From: Doris montereyensis
Taxonomy: Eukaryota; Mollusca; Gastropoda; Nudibranchia; Dorididae
Direction of reading: 5' to 3'
Length of the DNA stretch: 64,000 nucleotides
Assembly: GCA_037039925.1 (NCBI GenBank)
Contig: JAXRKP010001876.1
Span: 1-64,000, forward strand
The stretch's first letter is position 1; every line of letters starts with the position of its first letter. Of the stretch, positions 7,916 through 18,753 are shown in pieces. Under the pieces are notes generated by a model. It saw only the letters and a list, made by a program, of their open reading frames with translations, made no database searches and was not told where the DNA came from. Made by a program: the position numbers and the translations under genes.

Positions 7916-9698
7916 GGAGCCATAGGGAGCGATAGGGAGCGATATGGAGCGATAAGCAGCCATAGGCAGCCATAGGCAGCCATATGCAGCCATAGCCTGC
8001 GATAGGCTGCGATAGGCTGCGACAGGCTGCGATAGGGTGCGATAGGGTGCGATAGGGTGCGATAGGGTGCAATAGGGTGCGATAGGGTGCGATTGGCGGC
8101 GATAGCGCGCGATAGGCTGCGATAGGCTGCGATAGGCTGCGATAGGTTGCAATAGGTTGTGATAGGATGCGATAGGTTGCGATAGCTGGTGAGAGGTTGA
8201 GATAGGCTGCGATAGGCTGCGATAGGCTGCGATAGGCTGCGATAGGCTCCAATAGGCTGTGAGAGGCTGCGATAGGCTGCGAAAGGCTGCGATAAAGAGC
8301 GATAGGCTGCGATAATGAGCGATAAAGAGCGATAAAGAGCGATAAAGAGCGCTAAAGAGCGATAAAGAGCGATAAAAAGCATAAAGAGCGATAAAGAGCG
8401 ATAAAGAGCGATAAACAGCGATAAAGAGCGATAAAGAGCGATAAACAGCGATAAAGAGCGATAAAGAGCGATAAAAAGCGATAACGAGCAACAAAGAGCG
8501 ATAAAGAACGATAAAGTGCGCCAAAGAGCGATAAAGAGCGATAAAGAGCACTTAAAAGCGATAAAGAGCGATAAAGAGCAATAAAAAGCGATAAAGAGCG
8601 ATGAAGAGCGATAAAAAGCGATAAAGAGCGATAAAGAGCGATAAAGAGTAATAAAGAACAATAAAGAGCGATAAAGAGCGATAAAGAGCGATAAAGAGAG
8701 AAAAAGAGCAATAAAGAGCGATAGGCTGCGATAGACTGCGATTAGCTGCGATAGGCTGCGATAGGCTGTGGTAGGGAGCGGTAGGCTGCGGTAGGCTGCG
8801 ATAAAGAGCGTTAAAGAGCGATAGCGATAAAGTGCGATGAAAAGCGATAAAAAGCAATAAAGAGTGATAGGCTCCGATAAAGAGCGATAAAGAGCGATAA
8901 AGAGCGATAGGCTGCGAAAAAGAGCGATAAAGAGCGATAGGCTGCGACAAAGAGCGATAGGCTGCGATAAAACAGCGATAAAGAGCAATAAAGAGCGATA
9001 ACGAGCGATAAACAGCGATAAAGAGCGATAAGGAGCGATAAAGAGCGATAAAGAGCGATAAAGGGGGATTGGCTGCGATAGGCTGCGATAGGCTGCGATA
9101 GGCGGCGGTAGGCTGTGGTAGGTTGCGATAAAAAGCGATAAAGAGCGATAAAGAGCGATATAAAGCGATAAAGAGCGATAGGCTCCGATAAAGAGGGATA
9201 AAGAGCGAAAAAGAGCGAGAAAGAGCGATAGGCTGCGAAAAAAAACGATAAAGAGCGATAGACTGCGATAAAGAGCGATAGGCTGCGATAAAGAACGATA
9301 GGCAGTGAAAAAAGCGATAGGCAGCGATAAAGAGCGATAGGCAGCGATGAAGAGCGATAGGCTGCGATAGGCTGTGAGAGGCTGTGATAGGATGTGATAG
9401 GCTGTGATAGGCGGCGATAGGCTGCGATAAAGAGCCCTAGGCAGCAATAAAGAGCCATAGGCAGCGAGAAAGAGCCAGAGGCAGTGATAAAGAGCCATAG
9501 GCAGCAATAAAGAGCCGCAGGCAGCGATAAAGAGCCATAGGCAGCGATAGGCAGCCATATGCAGCCATAGGCAGCCATAGGCAGCGATAGGCAGCCATAG
9601 ACAGCGATAGGCAGCGATAGGCAGCCATAAGCAGCGATAGGCAGCGATAGGCAGCCATAAGCAGCGATAGGCAGTCATAGGCAGCGATAAAGAGCGAT
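7916..9698 (-). repeat. Decamer satellite, minus arm 3
   Basis: As minus arm 2 but about 20 bp shorter. It shares the AAAAAGCATAAAG variant near 8378 and the AAACAG units that follow with copy 1 but not with copy 2. A 605-codon minus-strand frame spans most of it (7861-9678); it is the decapeptide artefact. The arm ends at the hinge 9693-9704. Confidence 0.92.
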
Positions 9699-10858
9699 AT
9701 CGCTGCCCATCCCTCTTTATCGCTGCCCATCCCTCTTTATCGCTGCCTATGGCTCTTTATCGCTGCCCATCCCACTTTATCGCTGCCAATCCCTCTTTAT
9801 CGCTGCCTATCGCTCTTTATCGCTCTTTATCGCTCTTTATAGCTCTTTATCGCTCTTTATCGCTCCTATGGCTGCCTATCGCTCTTTATCGCTCTTTATC
9901 GCTCTTTATCGCTCTTTATCGCTCTCTATCGCTCTTATCAGCTCTGTCGCTCTCTATCGCTCTTTATCGCTGCTTATCGCTCTTTATCGCAGCCTAGCGC
10001 TCTTTATCGCAACCTATCGCTCTTTATCGCAGCTATCGCACCTATCGCAGCTATCTCAGCTATCACAGCCTATTCCAGCCTGTAGCTTCTTTATTAGCAA
10101 CCTATCGCTCTTTATCGCAGCCTATCGTTCTTTATCGCAGCCTATCGCTCTTTATCGCTCTCTATCGCTCTCTATCGCTGTTTATCACGTTCTTTATCGC
10201 TCTTGATCGCTCTTTATCGCTCTTTATCGCTGTTTATCGTTCTTTATTGCTCTTGATCGCTCTTTATCGCTCTTTATCGCTCTTTATCGCTCTTTATCGC
10301 TCTTTATCTCTTTTTTCGCTCTTTATTGCTCTTTATCGCTCTTTATCGCTCTTTATCGCAGCCTATTGCTCTTTATCGCAGCCTATCGCTCTTTATCGCA
10401 GCCTATTGCTCTTTATCATAGCCTATCGCTCTTTATCGCTCTTTATCGCTCTTCATCGCAGCCTATCGCAGCTATCGCTCTTTATCGGAGCCTATCGCTC
10501 TTTATCTTTCTTTATCACGTTGTCGCAGCCTATCGCTATTTATCGCTCTTTATCACTCTTTATCACAGCCTTCGCAGCCTTTTCGCTCTTTATCGCATCT
10601 CGCTCTTTATCGCCTATCTTTATCGCTCTTTATCGTTCTTTATTGCTCTTTATCGCTCTTTATAGCTCTTTATCGCTCTTTATCGCTTTTGATCGCTCTT
10701 TATCGCTCTTCATTGCTCTTTATCGCTGTTTATCGCAACCTATCGCGCAGCCTATCGCAGTCTATCGCAGCCTATTGCAACCTATCGCAGCCTATCGCTC
10801 AGTCTATCGCTCTTTATCTCTCTTTATCTCTCTTTATCGCTCTTTATCGCTCTTTATC
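9699..10858 (+). repeat. Decamer satellite, plus arm 4 (degraded)
   Basis: Starts with 20-mers (9705-9810) but soon becomes TCGCTCTTTA-rich. The TCGCACCCTA sub-block is missing; only the GTTGTCGCAGCC junction near 10519 remains. Small indels are frequent from about 10020 onward, unlike copies 2 and 3. Confidence 0.88.
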
Positions 10859-11449
10859 GAGGGATGGGCAGCGATAAAGAGGATCGGCTCTTTATCGATA
10901 AAGAGCCATAGGCCGATAAAGAGGGATGGGCAGCGATAAGAGGGATGGGCAGCCGATAAAGTGGGATGGGTGGGGATGGAGAGGGATGGGGGAGGCATTA
11001 GAGCGGCTAGAAGCTGTAAGAAACCCTAGAAAGCTGTAAATCGGTAAGGAGATGTTAAAAGTGGTAAAGAGCGGTTAAAAGGATATGGAAGCTGTAGGAA
11101 ACTGTAGGCTCTTTATGAAAGTTTAGGAAACGTTAGAAGCGGTAAAAAGCTGTATGCAGAAAGCCTATCGAGGTTAAAATCGGATGAAAATGGTTGCTCT
11201 TTGTCGGGAAGCTCTTTAAAGCGGTAGGAAACTTTACTCGCTGTATAAAAGCGGTAGGAAGCGGTTTACAAAAGCAGTTGGAAGCGGTCAAAACGCTCTT
11301 TATTGCGGTTATCGCGGTAAAACTGGATTAGAAGAGGTTGAAGGGGTTATCTCTTTCTCTCGCTCTTTAGAGGGTTAATCGCTAGAAGCGGTTATCAGCG
11401 GTTCGAAACGGTTCGAAATGGTTCGAAACGGTCTGAAACGGTTCGATAG
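10859..11449 (+). repeat. Cassette 4 (patched)
   Basis: Recognisable module: spacer start near 10995, GGTTCGAAAC block 11400-11449. At several places spacer sequence is replaced in place by arm units. For example, GGCTCTTTATGAAAG near 11107 stands where copies 1-3 have GGAAGCTGTATGAAAG, and further patches lie near 11192-11220, 11296-11310 and 11347-11385. The G-rich tract is destroyed. This could be conversion by arm repeats or a consensus error. Confidence 0.82.
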
Positions 11450-13213
11450 GAGCCATAGGGAGCGATAGGGAGCGATATGGAGCGATAAGCAGCCTATCAG
11501 CCTTTAGGCTATAGCCTTTAGCCTGCCGATAGGCTGCGATAGGTTGCGACAGGCTGCGATAGGGTGCGATAGGGTGCGATAGGGTGCGATAGGGTGCAAT
11601 AGTGTGCGATAGGGTGCGATTGGCGGTGATAGCGCGCGATAGGGTGCGATAGGTGCGATAGGTTGCAATAGGTTGTGATAGGATGCGATAGGTTGCGATA
11701 GCTTGTGAGAGGTTGAGATAGGCTGCGATAGGCTGCAATAGGCTGCAATAGGCTGCGATAGGCTCCAATAGGCTGCGAGAGGCTGCGATAGGCTGCGAAA
11801 GGCTGCGATAAAGAGCGATAGGCTGCGATAAAGAGCGATAAAGAGCGATAAAGAGCGCTAAAGAGCGATAAAGAGCGATAAAAAGCATAAGAGCGATAAA
11901 AAGCGATAAAGAGCGATAAACAGCGATAAAGAGCGATAAAGACGATAAAAAGCGATAACGAGCAACAAAGAGCGATAAAGAACGATAAAGAGCGCCAAAG
12001 AGCGATAAAGAGCGATAAAGAGCACTTAAAAGCGATAAAGAGCGATAAAGAGCGATAAAGAGCAATAAAAAGCGATAAAGAGCGATGAAGAGCGATAAAA
12101 AGCGATAAAGAGCGATAAAGAGCGATAAAGAGCAATAAAGAACAATAAAGAGCGATAAAGAGCGATAAAGAGCGATAAAGAGAGAAAAAGAGCAATAAAG
12201 AGCGATAGGCTGCGATAGACTGCGATTAGCTGCGATAGGCTGCGATAGGTTGCGATAGGCAGCGATAGGCTGCGGGTAAACTGCTATAGGCTGCGATAAA
12301 GAGCGTTAAAGAGCGATAGCGATAAAGTGCGATGAAAAAGCGATATAAAGCAATAAAGAGTGATAGGCCTGATAAAGAGCGATAAAGAGCGATAAAGAGC
12401 GATAGGCTGCGAAAAAGAGCGATAAAGAGCGATAGGCTGCGACAAAGAGCGATAGGCTGCGATAAAACAGCGATAAAGAGCAATAAAGAGCGATAACAAG
12501 CGATAAACAGCGATAAGAGCGATAAGGAGCGATAAAAGCGATAAAGAGCGATAAAGGGGGATTGGCTGGGATAGGCTGCGATAGGCTGCGATAGGCGGCG
12601 GTAGGCTGAATAGGCTGCGATAAAAAGCGATAAAGAGCGATAAAGAGCGATATAAAGCGATAAAGAGCGATAGGCTCCGATAAGGAGGATAAAGAGCGAA
12701 AAAGAGCGAGAAAGAGCGATAGGCTGCGAAAAAAGAGATAAAGAGCGATCGACTGCGATAAAGAGCGATAGGCTGCGATAAAGAACGATAGGCAGTGAAA
12801 AAAGCTGTGATAGGCAGCGATAAAGAGCGATAGGCAGCGATGAAGAGCGATAGGCTGTGATAGGCTGTGATAGGCTGTGATAGGATGTGATAGGCTGTGA
12901 TAGGCTACGATAGGTTGCGATAGGCACCAGCCATAGGCAGCGCGATAAAGTGGCAGCAATGATAAAGAGCCATAGGCAGCGCAGAAAGAGCCAGAGGCAG
13001 CGATAAAGAGCCATAGGCCGCAATAAAGAGCCGCAGGCAGCGATAAAGAGCCATAGGCAGCGATAGGCAGCCATAGGCAGCGATAGCAGCCATAGGCAGC
13101 GATAGGCAGCCATAGACAGCGATAGGCAGCGATAGGCAGCCATAAGCAGCGATAGGTAGCGATAGGCAGCCATAAGCAGCGATAGGCTGTCATAGGCAGC
13201 GATAAAGAGCGAT
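11450..13213 (-). repeat. Decamer satellite, minus arm 4 (degraded)
   Basis: Same sub-block order as minus arms 1-3, with the GCGATAGGGT block near 11560-11650. It has a flipped patch near 11490-11535 and many small indels. It ends at the hinge variant AGCGATATCACT (13208-13219). The landmarks match 36606-38388 at an offset of about 25.15 kb. Confidence 0.88.
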
Positions 13214-16200
13214 ATCACTGCCCATCCTCTTATCGCTGCCCATCCTCTTTATCGCTGCCTATGGCTCTTTATCGCTGCCCATCCCACTTTATCGCTGCCA
13301 ATCCCTCTTTATCGCTGCCTATGGCTCTTTATCGCTGCCTATGGCTCTTTATTACTGCCTCATGGCTCTTTATCGCTGCCTATGGCTGCCTATCGCTGTT
13401 TATCGCAGCCTCGCTGCCTATCACCGCCTATGACTGCCTATCGCTGCTTATGGCAGCCTGTCGCTGCCTAATCTATCGCTGCGTATCGCTCTTTATCGCA
13501 GCCTATCGCTCTTTATCGCAGCCTATCGCTGTTTACCGCTCCTTATCGCTCTTTATCGCTCTTTATCGCTGCCTATCGCTCTTTATCAGCCTATCGCTCC
13601 CTATCGCCCCTATCGCAGCCTATCGCAGCCTATCGTAGCCTATTGCAAGCTATCGCAGCCTATCACAGCGTATCGCAGCCTATCGCAGCCTATCGCAGCC
13701 TATCGCTCTTTATTAGGAGCCTATCGCTCTTTTTATCGCAGCCTATCGCTTTTTATCGCAGCCTATCGCTTTTTATGCTCTTTATCGCTCTTTATCGCTC
13801 TTTATCGCTTTATCGCAGCCTATTGCAGCCTATCGCAGCCTATCGCAGGTTATCGAAGTCTATCAGTTATCGCTCTTTATCGCTCTTTATCGCTCTTTAT
13901 CGCTCTTTATCGCTCTTCATCGCTCTTTATCGCTCTTTATCGTTCACGATCGCTCTTTATCGTTCTTTATCGCTCTATGTTTATTGCTCTTTACCGCTCT
14001 TTATCGCTCTTTGTCGCTCTCTATCGCTCGTTATCGCTCTTTATCGCAGCCTATCGCTCTTTATCGCTCTTTATCGCTCTTTATCGCAGCTTTATCGCTC
14101 TTTATCGCAGCCTATCGCTCTTTATCGCTCTTTGTCGCTCTTTATCGCAGCCTATCGCAGCCTATCGCAGGCTATCGCTCTTTATCGGAGCCTATCGGTC
14201 TTTATCGCTCTTTATGGCTCTTTATAGCTTTTTATCGCTCTTTATCGCTCCTTATCGCTCTTTATCACAGCCTATCGCAGCCTTTCGCAGCCTACCGTAG
14301 CTTATCGCAGCCTACTGCAGCCTATCGCAGCTTATCGCTCTTTATCGCTCTTTATCGCTCTTTATCACTCTTTATCGCTCTTTCTCGCTCTTTATTGCTC
14401 TTTGTCGCTCTTTGTCGATCTTTATCGCTCTTTGTCGCTCTTTATCGCTCTTTATCGCTCTTTATCGCTCTTCATCGCTCTTTATCGTAGGCTTTATCAC
14501 TCTTTATCGCTCTTTGTCGCTGCCTATGGCTCTTTATCGCTGCCCATCCTCTTTATCGCTGCCAATCCTCTTTATCGCTGCCTATGGCTCTTTATTGCTG
14601 CCTATCGCTCTTTATCGTTGCCTATGGCTCTTTATCGCTGCCTATGGCTCTTTAATGCTGCCTATGGCTGCCTATCGCTGCTTATGGCTGCCTATCGCTG
14701 CCTATCGCTGCCTATGGATGCCTATCGCTGCCTATAGAGCTTGTCGCAGCCTATCGCTGACTATCGCTGCCTATCGCTCTTTATCGCAGCCTATCGCTCT
14801 TTATCGTAGTCTATCGCTCCCTATCGCTCTTTATCGCAGCCTATCGCAGCCTATCGCAGCCTCTTTAGGCTATCGCAGCCTATCACTCTTTATCACAGCC
14901 TATCGCAGCCTATCGCATCCTATCGCAGCCTATCGCTCTTGATTAGGAGCCTATCGCTCTTTATCGCAGCCTATCGCTCTTTATCGCAGCCTATCGCTCT
15001 TTATGCTCTTTATCGCTTTTTATCGCTCTTTATCGCAGCCTATCGCAGCCTATTGCAGCCTTTTGCAGCCTATCGCAGGTTATCGAAGTCTATCGCAGCC
15101 TATCGCTCTTTATCGCTCTTTATCGCTCTTTATCACTCTTTTTATTTTTTTATCGCTCTTTATCGCTCTTTATCGCTCTTTATCGCTCTTTATCGTTTTT
15201 ATCGCTCTTGATCGCTCTTTATCGCTCTTTATTGCTCTTTATCGCTTTTTATCACTCTTTATCGCTCTTTATCGCTCTTTATCGTTCTTTATCGCTCTTT
15301 ATCGATCTTTATCGTAGCCTATCGCTCTTTATCGCAGCCTATCGCTCTTTATCGCAGCCTATCGTTCTTATCCCAGCCTATCGCTCTTTATCGCTTTTTA
15401 TCGCTCTTTATCGCTTTTTATCGCTTTTTATCGCTCTTTATCGCTCTTTATCGCTTTTTATCGCTTTTTATCGTTTTTTATCGCTCTTTACCGCACTTTA
15501 TCGCTCTTTATCGCTCTTTCTTTGCTCTTCTATCGCTCTCTATCGCAGGTTATCGCTATTTATCGGAGCCTATCGCTCTTAATCGCTCTTTATCGCTCTT
15601 TTAGCTTTTTATCGCTCTTTATATCTTTATCGCTCTTTATCACAGCCTATCGCAGCCTATCGCAGCCTATCGTAGCTTATCGCAGCCTATCGCAGCCTAT
15701 CGCAGCCTATCGCAGCCTATTGCTCTTTATCGCTCTTTATTGCTCTTTATTGCTCTTTATCGCTCTTTGTAGCTCTTTATCGCTCTTTATCGCTCTTTAT
15801 CGCTCTTGATCGCTCTTTATCGCTCTTTATCGCTCTTTATCGCTCTTTATCGCTCTTTAACGCAGTCTTATCGCTCTTTATCGCTCTTTATCGCTCTTTA
15901 TCGTTCTTTATCGCTTTTATCGTTCTTTATCGCTCTTTATCGCTTTTCATCGCTTTTTATCGCGACTTTTTCTTTTAATCGCAGCCTATCTCTTTAATCA
16001 TGTTATCGCTCTTATCATGGTTATCGCTGTTTATCGCTTTTTATCGCTCTTTATCGCTCTTTATCGCTCTTTATCGCTCTTTATCGCTCTTTATCGCAGC
16101 CAATCGCTCTTTATCGTTCTTTATCGCTCTTTATCGCTCTTTATCGCTCTTTATCGCTCTTTATCGCATTTTATCGCTCTTTGTCGCTTTTTATCGCTCT

Positions 16201-16224
16201 TTATCCAGCCTTATCGCAGCCTAT
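13214..16224 (+). repeat. Decamer satellite, long plus array A
   Basis: Plus-strand units starting with hinge-type 20-mers (13220-13480). A second 20-mer/TGGCTGCCTA block lies at 14515-14740, without any cassette before it. TCGCTTTTTA variants dominate near 15250-15480. The segment parallels 38389-41364: the TCTTGATTAG anchor at 14937 recurs at 40101. Confidence 0.9.
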
Positions 16225-16330
16225 CGCCGGTTTATCGATAGGGTTTCAAAGGGTTAAGAGGCGTTTTATCGCAGCCAATCAGTTCGAATCGCTGTCCATT
16301 GCTCTTTATCGTATCCTCTTATCGCTGCCT
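16225..16330 (+). repeat. Truncated cassette remnant T1
   Basis: A short piece with GGGTTAAGAGGCG and a single AGTTCGAATC, followed at once by hinge-type 20-mers. It looks like the end of a cassette joined to a plus arm, with spacer and minus arm missing. The matching piece is at 41365-41440. Confidence 0.65.
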
Positions 16331-18554
16331 ATGGCTCTTTATCGCTGCCCATCCCTCTTTATCGCTGCCAATCCCTCTTTATCGCTGCCTTTATTGCTCT
16401 TTATCGCTGCCTATCGCTCTTCATCGTTGGCTATGGCTCTTTATCGCTCCCTATCGCTCTTTATCGCTGCTCTTTATCGCTGCTTTATCGCTTTATCGCC
16501 TATCGCTTTTGATCGCTGTTTATCGCTGCCTATCGCTGCCTATCGCAGCCTATCGCAGCCTATCGCTGCCTCTCGCAGCCTATCGCAGCCTATCGCTCTT
16601 TATCGCAGCCTATCGCTCTTTATCGCTTTAGCTCTTTATCGCTCTTTATCGCAGCCTATCGCTCTTTATCAGCTCTTTATCGCTCTTTATCGCTGCCTAT
16701 CGCTCTTTATCGCAGCCTATCTTTATCGCTTTATCGCTTTATCGCAGCCTATCGCCCTTTATCGCTCTTTTATCGCTCTTCTATCGCTCTTTATCACTCT
16801 TTATCGCTCTTTATCGTCTTTATCCAGCCTATCGCAGCCTATCACTCTTTATCGCTATCGCTCTTTATCGCCTATCTTTATCAGCCTTTATCGCTCTTTA
16901 TCGTTCTTTATCGCTCTTTATCGCTCTTTATCGCAGCCTATCGCAGCCTATCGCAGCCTATCGCTCTTTATCGAGTTTATCGCTCCCTATCGCTCTTTAT
17001 CGCAGGCTATCGCAGCCTATCGCAGCCTATCGCTCTTTATCGCTCTTTATTAAGCCTATCGCTCTTTATCGCTCGTTATCGCTTTTTATCGCTCTTTATC
17101 GCTCTTTATCGCTCTTTATCGCTCTTTATCGTTCTTTATCGCTTTATCGCAGCTTATCGCAGGTTATCTTTATCGCAGTCTATCGCTCTTTATCGCTCTT
17201 TATCGCTCTTTATCGCTCTTTATCGCTCTTTATCGCTCTTTATCGCTCTTTATCGCTCTTTATCGCTCTTTATCAGCCTTTATCGCTCTTTATCGCAGCC
17301 TATCGCTCTTTATCGCTCTTTATCGCTCTTTATCGCTCTTTATCGCTCCTTTATCGCTCTTTATCGCTCTTTATCCAGCCTTCGCAGCCTATCGCAGCCT
17401 ATCGCTCTTTATCGCAGCCTATCGCACTTTATCGCAGCTTTATCGCTCTTTATCCTCTTTATCGCTCTTTATCGCTCTTTATCGCTCTTTATCGCTCTTT
17501 ATCGCTGTTTATCGCTGTTTATCGCAGCTTTATCGCTTTTTATCGCTCTTTATCGCAGCCTATCGCTCTTTATCGCTCTATCGCTCTTTATCGCTCTTTA
17601 TCGCTCTTTATCGCTGCCTATCGCTCTTTATCGCTCTTTATCGCAGCTTATCGCTCTTTTCGCTCCAATCGCTTTCTATCGCTCTTTATCGCTCTTTATC
17701 GCTCTTTATCGCTCTTTATCGCTCTTTATCGCTCTTTATCGCTCTTTATCGCTCTTTATCGCTCTTTATCCAGCTTTATCGCAGGTTATCGCTCTTTATC
17801 GCAGCCTATCGCTCTTTATCGCTTTTTATCGCTCTTTATTGCTCTTTATCGCTCTTTATTGTTCTTTATCGCTTTTATCGGAGCCTATCACTTTATCGAA
17901 GCCTACCGCTCTTTATCGCTCTTTTATCGCTCTTTATCGCAACCTATCGCTCTTTTCCTCTTTATCGTTTTTATCGCCTTTTATCGTTCTTTATCGCTTT
18001 ATCGCTCTTTATCGCTCTTTATCGCTCTTTATCGCTCTTTATCGCTCTTTATCGCTCTTTATCGCTCTTTATCGCTCTTTATCGCTCTTTATCGCTTTTT
18101 ATCGCTCTTTAGCGCTTTTTATCGCTCTTTATCGCTTTTTATCTCTCTTTATCGCTCTTTATCGCTCTTTATCGCTCTTTATCGCTCTTTATCGCAGCTT
18201 TTTATCGCTCTTTATCGCTCTTTATCGCTCTTTATCGCAGCCTATCGCTCATTTTATCGCTCTTTATCGCTCTTTATCGCAGCCTTTATCGCTCTTTATC
18301 GCTGTTTATCGCTCTTTATTATCAGCCTATCGCTTTTTATCGCAAACTATCGCTCTTTATCGCGGTTTTCGCTCTTTAGAGCGCTATTTTTATCGCTCCC
18401 AGCTCTTTATCGCAGCCAATCCTCTTTATCGCAGCCTATCGCTCTTTATCGCAGCCTATCGCTCTTTATCGCCAACCTATCGCTCTATGTCGCTCTTTAT
18501 CGCTCTATATCGCTCTTTATCGCTCGGCGGTTTATCGCAGCCTATCGCAGCCTA
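16331..18554 (+). repeat. Decamer satellite, long plus array B
   Basis: Hinge-type 20-mers at the start, then almost pure TCGCTCTTTA with some TCGCAGCCTA. Long homogeneous runs (for example 17180-17270 and 17690-17770) contain few variants. No cassette and no gene. Confidence 0.9.
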
Positions 18555-18753
18555 TCGCCGGTTAGAATCGGTTAGAATGGGTTAAGAGGGGTTAGAAGCG
18601 GTTATCGCTGCCTTCAAAACGGTTCGAAATGGTTCGAAACGGTTCGAAACGGTTCGAAACGGTTCGAAACGGTTCTGAAGCGGTTCGCAGCCGGTTGAAA
18701 GCGGTCTAAGGCGGTGATCACAGCGATAGGCAGCCTATCGCAGCGATATCGCT
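18555..18753 (+). repeat. Truncated cassette T2 joined directly to a hinge
   Basis: Contains the cassette's 3' half only: GGTTAGAATC/GGGGTTAGAA units (18555-18605), then GGTTCGAAAC units (18618-18675) and GGTTGAAAGC, then the palindrome AGCGATATCGCT (18742-18753). A plus arm follows, so the minus arm is absent. The 3' boundary of the cassette is thus still linked to a hinge. Confidence 0.78.

Noticed and set aside
7861..9678. 605-codon minus-strand frame as a repetitive structural or membrane protein
   Set aside because: Same artefact; the frame exists only because the minus arm is intact in this copy. Copies 1, 2 and 4 break it at different places by non-triplet indels.
1..9698. CRISPR array
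   Set aside because: Units are contiguous 10-mers without unique spacers, and no cas-like genes are present.
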